Positions 17,798 through 26,479 of a stretch of 40,255 bases of DNA are shown one piece after another; position 1 is the first letter of the stretch, and the number at the start of each line of letters is the position of its first letter. Source of the stretch: an uncultured Lachnospiraceae bacterium (GTDB lineage Bacteria; Bacillota; Clostridia; Lachnospirales; Lachnospiraceae); assembly GCA_945621435.1 (NCBI GenBank), contig CALZBR010000022.1, positions 1 to 40,255 on the forward strand, written 5' to 3'. Made by a program: the position numbers and the translations under genes. The notes under the pieces were generated by a model. That model did not search any database and was not told where the DNA came from. It worked only from the letters and a program-made list of their open reading frames with translations.

Positions 17798-17827
17798 TGT
17801 ATAATTCCTTCCGATTCGGGAACAATG
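17798..17827 (+). promoter_or_regulatory. Sigma-F-like promoter of spoIIQ
   Basis: TGTATA at 17798-17803, 14 bases, then GGGAACAATG at 17818-17827. This fits the early-forespore sigma-F pattern (WGCATA, 14-15 bases, GGnrAnAMTw) with one mismatch in each element. It lies 56 bases before the spoIIQ-like gene, as expected from Bacillus. Confidence 0.5.
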
Positions 17828-17883
17828 ATTGTGAAGAAGAGATTCTTGCAATACATTATAGAACGAAAAGGAAGGGATAGGCC

Positions 17884-18762
17884 ATGAAAAATAATAGAAA
17901 TAACAGCCTCAAGAAAGAAAGAGTCATAATGCTTGCCTCGTCAGTGCTGGTATTGACAGCATTGACGATGACAGGCATTTATATGCAGAACAGTCAGAAG
18001 GAATCCAAGGATGACGGATACACACTGGATTTTACTGCATTAGAGGAAAGCGCAGAGAACAAACCAAGAGATTTGGCGGACAAGGGGAATAGCTGGAGCT
18101 CTCAGGGAACTACACAGAATCCTTCGCCCGTACTTCCTATGCCGAGTCAGGGGGAATTGGATTATATGCCCCTGGAAGCCGGCTCAGGTAATGTCAAAAA
18201 TCCCGGTATCACCAAGGTCCAAAGTGATATAAAGCCTTTGCCGGAGAAGAATACAGAGACCGCAACGGATCCGGAGCAAGAAACGGATTCCGAAATGCAA
18301 CAGGAGAACATGGAAACAGAGTCCGGGAGTGTTCTTCCGGAACCTCATTTTGCCGAGTCAGATGGTCTGCTTCGCCCTGTGAGTGGAGAGGTTCTGATCC
18401 CCTTTAGCATGGATGGAAGTGTTTATTTCACTACCCTGGATCAATATAAATACAATCCTGCACTTATGCTTGTGGCGACAGAAGGTGCTTCTGTCAGTTC
18501 CTGCGCAGATGGAAAGGTGACGGAAGTCTTTCAGGACAGTGAGATAGGAAATGCGGTAACGGTAGAGCTTGGAGACGGATATAAACTCACTTACGGACAG
18601 CTTGCTGCTATTAAGGTAAGTGTGGGAAGCTATGTGGACGAGGGAACTGAAATAGGAACCGTTGCCGCTCCTACGAAGTATTTTTCGAAGGAAGGGACGA
18701 ATCTTTATCTCAAATTGACATTGAACGATGTTCCCACAGATCCGGAAGTTCTGTTTCGTTAA
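17884..18762 (+). CDS. spoIIQ: SpoIIQ-like forespore membrane protein with degenerate LytM/M23 domain
   Basis: The 292-residue product has one N-terminal membrane helix (about 14-33), a long disordered Glu/Pro/Ser/Thr-rich linker (40-155), and a C-terminal M23/LytM-like domain (about 160-292, starting LLRPVSGEVLIPF). The domain lacks visible zinc ligands: the usual HxxxD and HxH positions read as DQYKYN- and LKLTLN-like sequence, so peptidase activity is doubtful, as for Bacillus SpoIIQ. SpoIIQ spans the forespore membrane and binds SpoIIIAH during engulfment. The sigma-F-like promoter supports this over a general M23 protein. The next gene starts 13 bases later, an unusual neighbour for spoIIQ. 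Confidence 0.78.
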   Translation: MKNNRNNSLKKERVIMLASSVLVLTALTMTGIYMQNSQKESKDDGYTLDFTALEESAENKPRDLADKGNSWSSQGTTQNPSPVLPMPSQGELDYMPLEAGSGNVKNPGITKVQSDIKPLPEKNTETATDPEQETDSEMQQENMETESGSVLPEPHFAESDGLLRPVSGEVLIPFSMDGSVYFTTLDQYKYNPALMLVATEGASVSSCADGKVTEVFQDSEIGNAVTVELGDGYKLTYGQLAAIKVSVGSYVDEGTEIGTVAAPTKYFSKEGTNLYLKLTLNDVPTDPEVLFR

Positions 18763-18775
18763 AGGAGGGTAAAGG

Positions 18776-19945
18776 ATGTACCTCTTGGGTGGAACGGTTA
18801 AGACCATGGCCGGAAAGGACATTGAGGATGGATGTATCCACATTATCGACGGGAAAATAGCGGAGATCGGCAGGCGGGATGAAATTGTAATTCATCCCGC
18901 TTCTCATGAAAAGGTGATTGAAGTACCGCATGGTCTGATAATGCCGGGATTGATAGAGTCACATTGTCACATGGGGATTACGGAAGAAAAGAAAGGGATG
19001 GAGGGAGATGACTGCAACGAGACAGTGGATCCCGTCACACCTTATCTAAGGGCAGTGGATGCCATCAATACCATGGATGCGGCCTTTGATGATGCGGTTC
19101 GTGCAGGAATCACTTCTGCAATGATAGGTCCGGGAAGCTCTAATGTGGTAGGGGGACAGTTCGCTTTTGTGAAGACCATGGGGAGAAGGATAGACGATTT
19201 GATCGTAAAAGCTCCTGCAGCCATGAAGGTTGCTTTCGGTGAAAATCCCAAGGTGAACTATTCCGGACAGAATAAGAGCCCGGCTACGAGAATGGCGATT
19301 GCCGGTATGCTGCGGCGGGAGCTGTCACGAGCGGTCAGTTATGCGAGACAAAAGGAAGAAGCAGCCCGAAAAGGAGATGCATTTGAAGAGGATTTTTCGA
19401 TGGAATGCTGGCTTCCGGTCTTGCGGGGAGAGATTCCGTTGAAAGCACATGTGCATCGTGTGGATGATATCTTTACTGCTATTCGGGTGGCGAAGGAGTT
19501 TGGACTACGTATGACGCTGGATCACTGTTCAGAGGGTCATTTGATTGCAGAAGAACTGGCAGCTGAAGGATTTCCTGCAATTGTGGGACCGGATCTGGCC
19601 AGCAGGAGCAAAATTGAAGTGCAGAACATGGCTTTTAAAACCGTAGGTGTGTTGAACCATGCAGGTGTGCTTACTGCAATTACAACAGATCATCCGGTAT
19701 CCCTGATAGCCTCTTTACCTCTTTGCGCAGGCCTGGCGGTGAAATCGGGACTGGCGATGGAAGAGGGGTATCGCGCCATAACAATCAATGCAGCCCGGAT
19801 TTGCGGCGTAGAGAAGAGAGTCGGAAGCTTAGAGGTTGGAAAAGACGCGGATATCGCAGTTTTTTCGGGGAATCCCATGGAGGTATTTACCAGGACTCTG
19901 TACACGATCATTGATGGACGGATCGTTTATGAAGCTGAGAAATAG
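18776..19945 (+). CDS. Amidohydrolase family protein
   Basis: The 389-residue metal-dependent hydrolase of the amidohydrolase superfamily has HCH in ESHCHMG (about 62-64), a second His pair in LKAHVHR, a DHCSEGH segment, and TTDHP carrying the late catalytic Asp. The C-terminal stretch SLEVGKDADIAVFSGNP is the small beta-sandwich typical of imidazolonepropionase- and dihydroorotase-like enzymes. The substrate is unknown; no histidine-degradation genes are adjacent. It starts 13 bases after spoIIQ with AAAGGAGGG upstream and may be carried on the same transcript. Confidence 0.85.
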   Translation: MYLLGGTVKTMAGKDIEDGCIHIIDGKIAEIGRRDEIVIHPASHEKVIEVPHGLIMPGLIESHCHMGITEEKKGMEGDDCNETVDPVTPYLRAVDAINTMDAAFDDAVRAGITSAMIGPGSSNVVGGQFAFVKTMGRRIDDLIVKAPAAMKVAFGENPKVNYSGQNKSPATRMAIAGMLRRELSRAVSYARQKEEAARKGDAFEEDFSMECWLPVLRGEIPLKAHVHRVDDIFTAIRVAKEFGLRMTLDHCSEGHLIAEELAAEGFPAIVGPDLASRSKIEVQNMAFKTVGVLNHAGVLTAITTDHPVSLIASLPLCAGLAVKSGLAMEEGYRAITINAARICGVEKRVGSLEVGKDADIAVFSGNPMEVFTRTLYTIIDGRIVYEAEK

Positions 19946-20009
19946 GTTTGCCTATGCAAGGGGAAAGTGGTATACTGTACGAGTAAAAAAAGTTTTGTCG
20001 GAGGTTCCT

Positions 20010-21317
20010 TTGAAATATTGTGTTAAGCTGCTGCTTTTTGCGCTGTGTGCCTTGGAAACAGTATATTTGACCGGATGTGGTATGGCACCGGCAGAAGCGG
20101 TAATGACGGAGACGACGGTTACGGCGATGGAGAATAGCCCTGTGACAGAGTATGAGGTTCCCTTCTATACTCCGGGACTTATGGTGGATTGTGAGGGGTA
20201 TTCCTGTTTTGGAAGAAAAGAAGTTTTCTTTCAGGGGAACAGGCTTCCCGGAGAGTTCCGGATCCTGGAGAAAGAAACAGGGCAGGTAGTATATACCGGG
20301 AATTTTGTGGATGTCACATATAACGAAAAAGTAGGTATGTATACAGGTTCTGCTGATTTTAGCAGTCTTCAGGAGGAAGGCAACTATTATTTGGAGTGTG
20401 ATGAAAGCGGAGAATCTCATCCCTTTGTCATTCAAAAAGGGATGTATGAAACGTTCTTTGGTGATTTATACAGACAGATAGCTGCAGATTGTGAAGAGGA
20501 TAAACTTACGCCGGAGGAAGTGATTACCTTATTGGAGATATACGAGTGGTATCCGGGGGCTTTTTCTGATGAGGATGGCGATAAGGTTCCGGATGTATTG
20601 AATTCCCTGAAAAGATGGGTGGAATTCAGGGAGGTAAAAGACGAGGGAGAAAGAAATACCTCTGCAGGGCAGGGGGAGAATACTGCGAATGCGATGTTGT
20701 ACAGTGCTATTCTTGCAAGACTGAGTTATCTCTATCAGAAGTTTGATGCGGGATACGCGGCGGAATGTCTGAAAATGGCAACGGAATTGTTTGACCGGAC
20801 AGAGGGAGAAGCGCAGAAAAGTGTGGAAAGATTTCTTGCCCTGACGGAGCTTTATCGTGCTGCGGGTGGAAAGAAATACGGAGAGGCGATTTTAGCCTAT
20901 GCCGATTTTTCCCCACAGGGCGAAGAACAGAAGGAAGCGCTCTTTATCTATGCGGTTATGACATATATGTCAACACACCGAAGCAGTAACATGGATATGT
21001 GTGAAGTGTGGATGAACAGTCTGATGGATGAGGCACAGGAGATAGCGAATGATTATACCGGCATATTGGATCCCTTTGCGGAGAAGCTGCCGGAACAGGC
21101 TGAACTCCTGAAGTATGCGATGAAAGTGTCATGTGCAAACTATATCATGAATAATCATCAGTATACGAGGGTTGGGGAAGATTTTTTGCATTATCTTATG
21201 GGCAGAAACGGAAAATCTGAGAATATGTATGCCGGGGAAGAGCATCGGACAGAGTATCTTCTGTTGCTGGCTCCCATGGCAGTCAATGAAAAGAAGACGG
21301 AGCAGAAAGGGGAATAA
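20010..21317 (+). CDS. Lipoprotein with GH9-like architecture lacking recognisable catalytic residues
   Basis: TTG 20010 is chosen because GGAGG (20000-20004) precedes it and translation then yields a proper lipoprotein signal (KYCVKLLLFALCALETVYLTGCG). The 435-residue product has an Ig-like domain of the cellulase N-terminal kind (about 45-135, GEFRILEKETGQVVYTGNF). A helical region follows that still resembles a GH9 barrel: YPGAFSDEDGDKVPDVLNSLKRWVEF, and near the end DFLHYLMGRNG, where active enzymes have a YLLGRNP motif. The DAGD catalytic Asp pair is not visible (that area reads CEEDKLTPEEV) and no catalytic Glu is apparent. It may be a non-catalytic glycan-binding or structural lipoprotein. 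The ORF is intact. Confidence 0.65.
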   Translation: MKYCVKLLLFALCALETVYLTGCGMAPAEAVMTETTVTAMENSPVTEYEVPFYTPGLMVDCEGYSCFGRKEVFFQGNRLPGEFRILEKETGQVVYTGNFVDVTYNEKVGMYTGSADFSSLQEEGNYYLECDESGESHPFVIQKGMYETFFGDLYRQIAADCEEDKLTPEEVITLLEIYEWYPGAFSDEDGDKVPDVLNSLKRWVEFREVKDEGERNTSAGQGENTANAMLYSAILARLSYLYQKFDAGYAAECLKMATELFDRTEGEAQKSVERFLALTELYRAAGGKKYGEAILAYADFSPQGEEQKEALFIYAVMTYMSTHRSSNMDMCEVWMNSLMDEAQEIANDYTGILDPFAEKLPEQAELLKYAMKVSCANYIMNNHQYTRVGEDFLHYLMGRNGKSENMYAGEEHRTEYLLLLAPMAVNEKKTEQKGE

Positions 21318-21321
21318 GGAT

Positions 21322-22341
21322 ATGAAGATTGTTGTTTTGGCCGGAGGAACCAGTACGGAGAGAGACGTTTCTTTGAGCTCGGGAAGCATGATATATAAGG
21401 CATTAAAGAAAAAAGGTCATCGGGCGATATTGCTGGATGTATATTTGGGATACGAGGGGGAGACGGAAGGTATTTTTGACCGGGATACGGACTGGGCAGC
21501 AGAGGTGACCGGTGTGGGTGAGAGCAATCCGGATCTGAAGGAAATCAAAGCCCTGAGAAAGGATGGGGGTAAGAGCTTCTTCGGACCTCATGTGTTGGAA
21601 ATCTGTGAAAGCTCCGACTGCGTTTTCATGGCACTGCACGGAGCAAACGGTGAGGACGGCAAGATTCAGGCCTGCTTTGAACTGATGGGGATACCATATA
21701 CCGGTACAGATTTCGTAAGCTCCGCCATGGCGATGGATAAGGGAATTACCAAGGATATTTTTAAGGCATACAATATTCCCACCCCCATGGGAATCCGGCT
21801 GAAGAAAGGTGAGAAGGAAGTGGAAAAGGTACCCTTCCCCTGTATCGTAAAAGCCTGCTGCGGCGGTTCCAGTGTGGGCGTCTGCATCGCAAGGGATGAA
21901 AAGGAATATGAGGAGGCCAAAAAGGAGGCCTTCCGTTATGACGATGAAGCAGTCATCGAACAGTACATAGAGGGAAGGGAATTCTCTGTGGGTGTGATGG
22001 ACGGAAAGGCACTTCCCGTGATCGAGATTGCACCTAAGGTTGGATTCTATGATTATAAGAATAAATATCAGGCGGGCAGTACCGTGGAAACCTGTCCTGC
22101 GGCGCTTTCAGAGGAGAAGACGGAAGAATTACAACACACTGCCGAGAGGGTATTCAGCGCATTGAGACTGAAGAATTATGCGAGGATGGATTTCAGAATG
22201 AATGCAAAAGGCGAGATTTTCTGCCTGGAAGCAAATACCTTGCCCGGTATGACACCTACTTCACTCCTGCCACAGGAGGCTGCTGTTGTGGGAATTGATT
22301 TTGAGGAACTCTGCGAGCGGATTCTGGCCTGTGCACTGTGA
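21322..22341 (+). CDS. ddl: D-alanine--D-alanine ligase
   Basis: The 339-residue ATP-grasp enzyme joins two D-Ala for peptidoglycan. The start at ATG 21322 is set by GGAATAAGGA upstream and by the conserved opening KIVVLAGGTSTERDVSLSSG. Other family marks are MALHGANGEDGKIQACFELMGIPYTGT, CCGGSSVGV, EQYIEGREFSVGV and the metal-site end FCLEANTLPGMTPTSLLPQ. It begins 4 bases after the GH9-like gene's stop and is followed after 45 bases by murF, whose enzyme uses its product. Confidence 0.93.
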   Translation: MKIVVLAGGTSTERDVSLSSGSMIYKALKKKGHRAILLDVYLGYEGETEGIFDRDTDWAAEVTGVGESNPDLKEIKALRKDGGKSFFGPHVLEICESSDCVFMALHGANGEDGKIQACFELMGIPYTGTDFVSSAMAMDKGITKDIFKAYNIPTPMGIRLKKGEKEVEKVPFPCIVKACCGGSSVGVCIARDEKEYEEAKKEAFRYDDEAVIEQYIEGREFSVGVMDGKALPVIEIAPKVGFYDYKNKYQAGSTVETCPAALSEEKTEELQHTAERVFSALRLKNYARMDFRMNAKGEIFCLEANTLPGMTPTSLLPQEAAVVGIDFEELCERILACAL

Positions 22342-22386
22342 GCATGGAGACATATCGGAGAAGAAACGGAAAGCGGGGACAAAACT

Positions 22387-23844
22387 TTGAATTTGACCAT
22401 TAGGGAGATTGCTGAGGCCTGTGGCGGAAAGCTGACAGGTGGAAATGCTGCAGAATATGACAAATGCGTCAGCTCTGTGGTAATTGATTCGCGAAAGGTG
22501 GAAGCGGGTGGCGTTTTCCTGGCTACCATTGGTGAACGTGTGGATGGACATAAGTTTATCAGTCAGGCTTTTTCGGCAGGAGCCGTGCTTGCTGTTTCAC
22601 AAAAGACACCGGAACAGCTGGCGGTGGAAACCGGGACAGAGGGTATGAACCGGGGATGTTATTGTGTCGTTGAGGATACACTTCAGGCCTTGAAGGATAT
22701 CGCAGAGTTCTATCGCAGAAAAGTCGGAATCCCCGTGGTAGGCATTACCGGCAGTGTGGGAAAGACAAGTACCAAAGAATTTATTGCCGGTGTCCTGGCA
22801 GAGAAATACCGGGTGCTGAAGACAGAAGGGAATTATAACAATGAAATCGGGGTGCCCCTGACCCTGCTTCGGATACGTCCGGAGCATCAGGTGGCAGTGG
22901 TAGAGATGGGCATCAGTGATTTTGGAGAGATGCACAGACTCAGTAAAATGGCACGCCCCGATGTGTGTGTGATTACCAATATAGGGCAATGCCATCTCGA
23001 AAATCTCAAGACCAGGGACGGTATTCTGAAGGCAAAGTCCGAAATCTTTGATTTTATGGCGGAGAACGGGGAAATCTGTCTGAACGGTGAGGACGACAAG
23101 CTGAAAGAAGTGTCAGAGGTTAATGGTCATAAGCCCCATTTCTTTGGGTTGGGAGGAAATGAGAACGAGGAGGTCTTTGCCGGTGAGATTGTCAGTCATG
23201 GTTTGTCTGGCAGTGACGCCGTGTTACACATTTTCGGAGAAACAGACTCCGGGGAGAAAAGGATATCCGTACAGGTGCCGCTTCCGGGAAAACACATGGT
23301 TTTGAATGCAGCAGCTGCGGCTTGCGTGGGAAGGATTTTTGGACTCTCAGAACAGGAGATTGCCAGGGGAATCGCGGGAATCGAACCGGTCAGCGGTCGA
23401 AATCATCTGATCTCGCTGAAGTACTGTACCCTGATAGACGACTGTTACAATGCCAATCCCGCCTCCATGCGGGCTGCCATTGATTTGCTGGGGATGGCGG
23501 ATACCGAGAAAATTGCGATTCTCGGAGATATGTTTGAACTGGGGGAGAATTCCGACGCACTTCACGCAGGTGTGGGAGAGTATGCTGTCAATGCAGGCCT
23601 GAACCGGCTTTACTGTGTCGGGGAGAATGCGAGACATATGTACGAGGCGGCAACAGCCCTGGCAGGAGAAGAGACTGCGGTGGAGTATTTCCCTGACAGG
23701 GACAGCCTGCTGGACAGCCTGAAGAATCATTTGCGTGAGTACTTACCTGAGGGGTGTACGGTACTGCTCAAGGCTTCTCACGGGATGGAATTTGGGAGGC
23801 TTCTGGAAAGTATTCCTCTTTTAATTGAAAATAACGTTCACTGA
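22387..23844 (+). CDS. murF: UDP-N-acetylmuramoyl-tripeptide--D-alanyl-D-alanine ligase
   Basis: The 485-residue cytoplasmic Mur ligase adds D-Ala-D-Ala to the muramyl tripeptide, the step after ddl. It shows an N-terminal substrate domain (1-110), a P-loop GSVGKTSTKE at about 124-133, NNEIGVPLTLL, the central EMGISDFGEM, and the C-terminal domain with DDCYNANPASM and LGDMFELG. A TTG start at 22387 with a modest GGGG upstream gives the full N-terminus (NLTIREIAEACGG). The last 77 bases overlap, on the opposite strand, the end of plsC. Confidence 0.94.
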   Translation: MNLTIREIAEACGGKLTGGNAAEYDKCVSSVVIDSRKVEAGGVFLATIGERVDGHKFISQAFSAGAVLAVSQKTPEQLAVETGTEGMNRGCYCVVEDTLQALKDIAEFYRRKVGIPVVGITGSVGKTSTKEFIAGVLAEKYRVLKTEGNYNNEIGVPLTLLRIRPEHQVAVVEMGISDFGEMHRLSKMARPDVCVITNIGQCHLENLKTRDGILKAKSEIFDFMAENGEICLNGEDDKLKEVSEVNGHKPHFFGLGGNENEEVFAGEIVSHGLSGSDAVLHIFGETDSGEKRISVQVPLPGKHMVLNAAAAACVGRIFGLSEQEIARGIAGIEPVSGRNHLISLKYCTLIDDCYNANPASMRAAIDLLGMADTEKIAILGDMFELGENSDALHAGVGEYAVNAGLNRLYCVGENARHMYEAATALAGEETAVEYFPDRDSLLDSLKNHLREYLPEGCTVLLKASHGMEFGRLLESIPLLIENNVH

Positions 23845-24547
23845 TGATACCGCTGACATAGTTAGCAAGGCTCTTTCGGATGTCCTTATCTAAGGTGTTT
23901 ACATAGATTGGGGTGCCAAAGTCAAATACAACCGTTGCTTTTCTGAGTCTGAGCTTAGGTAAATAATCCTCGAAAACGGCAGCAGAATTGACGATGGTCA
24001 GGGGAACAATGGGGACGCCTCCTTTTTCCGCAATCTTGAAACTGCCTTCGTGAAAAGGAAGGAAAGTATCGTTTACTTTGTTGCGCGTACCTTCGGGGAA
24101 AATACAGAGGGAATGACCTGACTTGACCTGGGTGATACATGCCATGATAGTCTTCATTCCTTCTTTTATATTGTCACGGTCCAGGAACTGACAATGGATA
24201 AAGCGCATCCACAGTCGCAGGATGGGAGCTTTGTTCATTTCCTTCTTGGCAACATACCCGGTAATGCCGGGGAACAGAGAGAGGGACAGCACCACATCAA
24301 AAAAGCTGCGGTGGTTGCCGACATAGAGAACGGCAGTGTCAGTGGGAATGTTTTCCCGACCCTTGACGATGAGTCTGGTCCCCGCAATGTGACCGATACA
24401 GCGAAATCCCCAACCTACCAGCGCTTTGCAGCTGCGGTCCCGGAGACCGGGATTGAACTTTCCGATGATCCACTCAATCAGAAGAACCGGTAAGGATAGT
24501 ATCAAATACAGCACAAGATAAGTGCATACCAAGATAAATCGAATCAT
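23768..24547 (-). CDS. plsC: 1-acyl-sn-glycerol-3-phosphate acyltransferase
   Basis: The 259-residue membrane enzyme makes phosphatidic acid. The start is at 24547 because AAGGGGG lies six bases upstream; an in-frame start at 24568 adds seven residues with no such site. A hydrophobic N-terminus (MIRFILVCTYLVLYLILSLP) precedes the acyltransferase motifs NHRSFFD (HX4D), FPEGTRNK and GVPIVPLTI. Its final 25 codons lie antisense to the end of murF, a 77-base convergent overlap. No terminator is evident for either gene. Confidence 0.92.
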   Translation of the reverse strand: MIRFILVCTYLVLYLILSLPVLLIEWIIGKFNPGLRDRSCKALVGWGFRCIGHIAGTRLIVKGRENIPTDTAVLYVGNHRSFFDVVLSLSLFPGITGYVAKKEMNKAPILRLWMRFIHCQFLDRDNIKEGMKTIMACITQVKSGHSLCIFPEGTRNKVNDTFLPFHEGSFKIAEKGGVPIVPLTIVNSAAVFEDYLPKLRLRKATVVFDFGTPIYVNTLDKDIRKSLANYVSGIISERYFQLKEEYFPEASQIPSREKP

Positions 24548-24646
24548 TTCTGACCCCCTTCTACGCATTCAAACAATTACCGATATTTTAACATACTTTT
24601 CCCAAAGTGTACATAGAATACAGCAAAAGAAACGAATGGATACCAA

Positions 24647-25075
24647 GTGATAGTGAAGACAAAAAGGATGGTAAGAAGGGCTGTTATCGGGGGATTGCTT
24701 TTGCTTCTGCTGATGCTTTCGGGCTGTACGCTGCTCAGTGAAGAGAAAATCAAGCTAAGAGACCTGGAGTTTACGGTACTCAGCGAGGAAAAGATACCCG
24801 AGGAACTGAAGAGTTTACTGGAAGAAAGGAAGAGTATGCCTTTCCAGATTACCTATACGGATAACGAAAATTTATACATATGTGTCGGCTATGGAAAACA
24901 ATCAACGGGGGGTTACAGTATAACGGTGGAGGAACTCTATCTGACGGATACAAATATCTGCGTGGATACCGGTCTGCTTGGACCGAAGGAAGCAACAGGG
25001 AATAATCAGGTGCCCTCTTATCCCTATATTGTCATAAAGACGGAATTACTGGACAAAACAGTTATATTTGAGTGA
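24647..25075 (+). CDS. Small lipoprotein with PrcB-like C-terminal domain
   Basis: The 142-residue product has a lipoprotein signal ending in LLLLLLMLSGC. Its C-terminal region, GYGKQSTGGYSITVEELYLTDT and PSYPYIVIKTE, resembles the PrcB C-terminal domain seen in many clostridial surface proteins. The start is uncertain: GTG 24647, GTG 24653 or ATG 24668 are possible and none has a strong ribosome-binding site. It is divergent from plsC across a 99-base gap in which I see no convincing promoter. Confidence 0.65.
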   Translation: MIVKTKRMVRRAVIGGLLLLLLMLSGCTLLSEEKIKLRDLEFTVLSEEKIPEELKSLLEERKSMPFQITYTDNENLYICVGYGKQSTGGYSITVEELYLTDTNICVDTGLLGPKEATGNNQVPSYPYIVIKTELLDKTVIFE

Positions 25076-25103
25076 AACAGGCATGTGAAATATTGTAAAT
25101 CTC

Positions 25104-25132
25104 TTTTCATTTTCTCCGGACTGTTTTATAAT
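25104..25132 (+). promoter_or_regulatory. Probable promoter of pyrC
   Basis: TTTTCA at 25104-25109, 17 bases, TATAAT at 25127-25132, about 65 bases before pyrC. The -10 is perfect and the -35 matches four of six positions. Confidence 0.55.
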
Positions 25133-25196
25133 AAATCTAAGTATGCTCAGAAATGAGTATCTGATGAAAATTGCTGGGACAGTTCAGGAGGCTATT

Positions 25197-26474
25197 ATGC
25201 TATTGATAAAAAACGGCTATATCATGGATCCGAAGTCCGGATGGGATGGAAAGTATGATGTTTTGACCCAAGGAGATAAAATTGTCAAGATCGGGAAAAA
25301 CCTCCCTGCACCCGAAGGAGACTGTCACGTGATAGATGCGCAGGGTCTGCTGGTTGCACCGGGACTGGTGGATGTGCATGTTCATTTCAGAGAGCCGGGC
25401 TTTACCCACAAGGAAGATATTACAACCGGCGCGGCTGCAGCAGCCCGCGGCGGCTTTACCACAGTGGTACTGATGGCCAATACCAAGCCTGCGGTAGATA
25501 ACAAAGAGACTCTGGAGTATGTCATCAGTCGGGGAAAAGAGACCGGAATCCACGTGAAGACCTGTGCCAATGTGACCATGGGACTGCAGGGAAAGGTGCT
25601 GACAGATATGCAGGGGCTGGCAGAAGCCGGGGCAGTCGGATTTACGGATGACGGTATTCCCCTGCGAGAGGAAGAGATCGTCAGAGAGGCGATGAAAAAA
25701 GCCGCAGCACTTGATATGCCGATCAGCTTTCATGAAGAAAATCCGGAATTCATAGAGAATAACGGGATTAACAGGGGGAAGGCAAGTGAGTATTTCGGAA
25801 TCGGCGGTTCCCCCCGGGAGGCAGAGATTTCCATGGTGGAGCGGGATCTGAAGATTGCGCTGGAAACCGGAGCGTGCATTGAGATACAGCACATCAGCGC
25901 TGCTGAATCCGTGGAGCTGGTGCGCAAGGCAAAAGAACAGGGAGGCAATATTCACGCGGAAGCGACGCCGCACCATTTTACGCTGACGGAGGAAGCCGCC
26001 ATTCGATACGGCACCATGGCTAAGATGAATCCTCCCCTAAGGGAGGAGAGAGACCGCCAGGCAATTATCCGTGGACTGGCGGATGGCACCATTGACATCA
26101 TTGCCACGGATCATGCCCCTCATACTGCTGAGGAAAAAGCGAAGCCTGTCACAGAAGCTCCCAGTGGGATCATTGGCCTTGAGACGGCACTGTCTCTGGG
26201 GATTACAACGCTGGTAGAAGGAGGCTATCTTACCATGAAGCAGCTGCTTCGCCTGATGAGCAGCAATCCAGCCGAAATGTATCATCTGGATGCGGGGTAT
26301 CTGGAGGAAGGCGGTCCGGCAGATATCATACTGATTGATGTCACTGCAGATTGGAAGCCTGAAAGCTATCTGTCCAAGGCATGCAATACGCCCTTTACCG
26401 GCTGGAAACTGAGGGGAAAAGTAATGACGACAATATGCGATGGAAAAGTCGTTTTTGAAGAAGAGAGAGGATAA
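25197..26474 (+). CDS. pyrC: Dihydroorotase
   Basis: The 425-residue zinc enzyme closes carbamoyl-aspartate to dihydroorotate in pyrimidine synthesis. ATG 25197 is preceded by CAGGAGGC, so the upstream in-frame ATG at 25143 is unlikely. Motifs are DVHVHFREPGFTHKED with the metal-binding HVH, ANTKPAVDN, the His-containing EIQHISAAESV and EATPHHFTL, and ATDHAPH with the catalytic Asp. This is the long, type-I form. It stands apart from other pyrimidine genes and is followed 5 bases later by trkA. Confidence 0.94.
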   Translation: MLLIKNGYIMDPKSGWDGKYDVLTQGDKIVKIGKNLPAPEGDCHVIDAQGLLVAPGLVDVHVHFREPGFTHKEDITTGAAAAARGGFTTVVLMANTKPAVDNKETLEYVISRGKETGIHVKTCANVTMGLQGKVLTDMQGLAEAGAVGFTDDGIPLREEEIVREAMKKAAALDMPISFHEENPEFIENNGINRGKASEYFGIGGSPREAEISMVERDLKIALETGACIEIQHISAAESVELVRKAKEQGGNIHAEATPHHFTLTEEAAIRYGTMAKMNPPLREERDRQAIIRGLADGTIDIIATDHAPHTAEEKAKPVTEAPSGIIGLETALSLGITTLVEGGYLTMKQLLRLMSSNPAEMYHLDAGYLEEGGPADIILIDVTADWKPESYLSKACNTPFTGWKLRGKVMTTICDGKVVFEEERG

Positions 26475-26479
26475 GAAAC

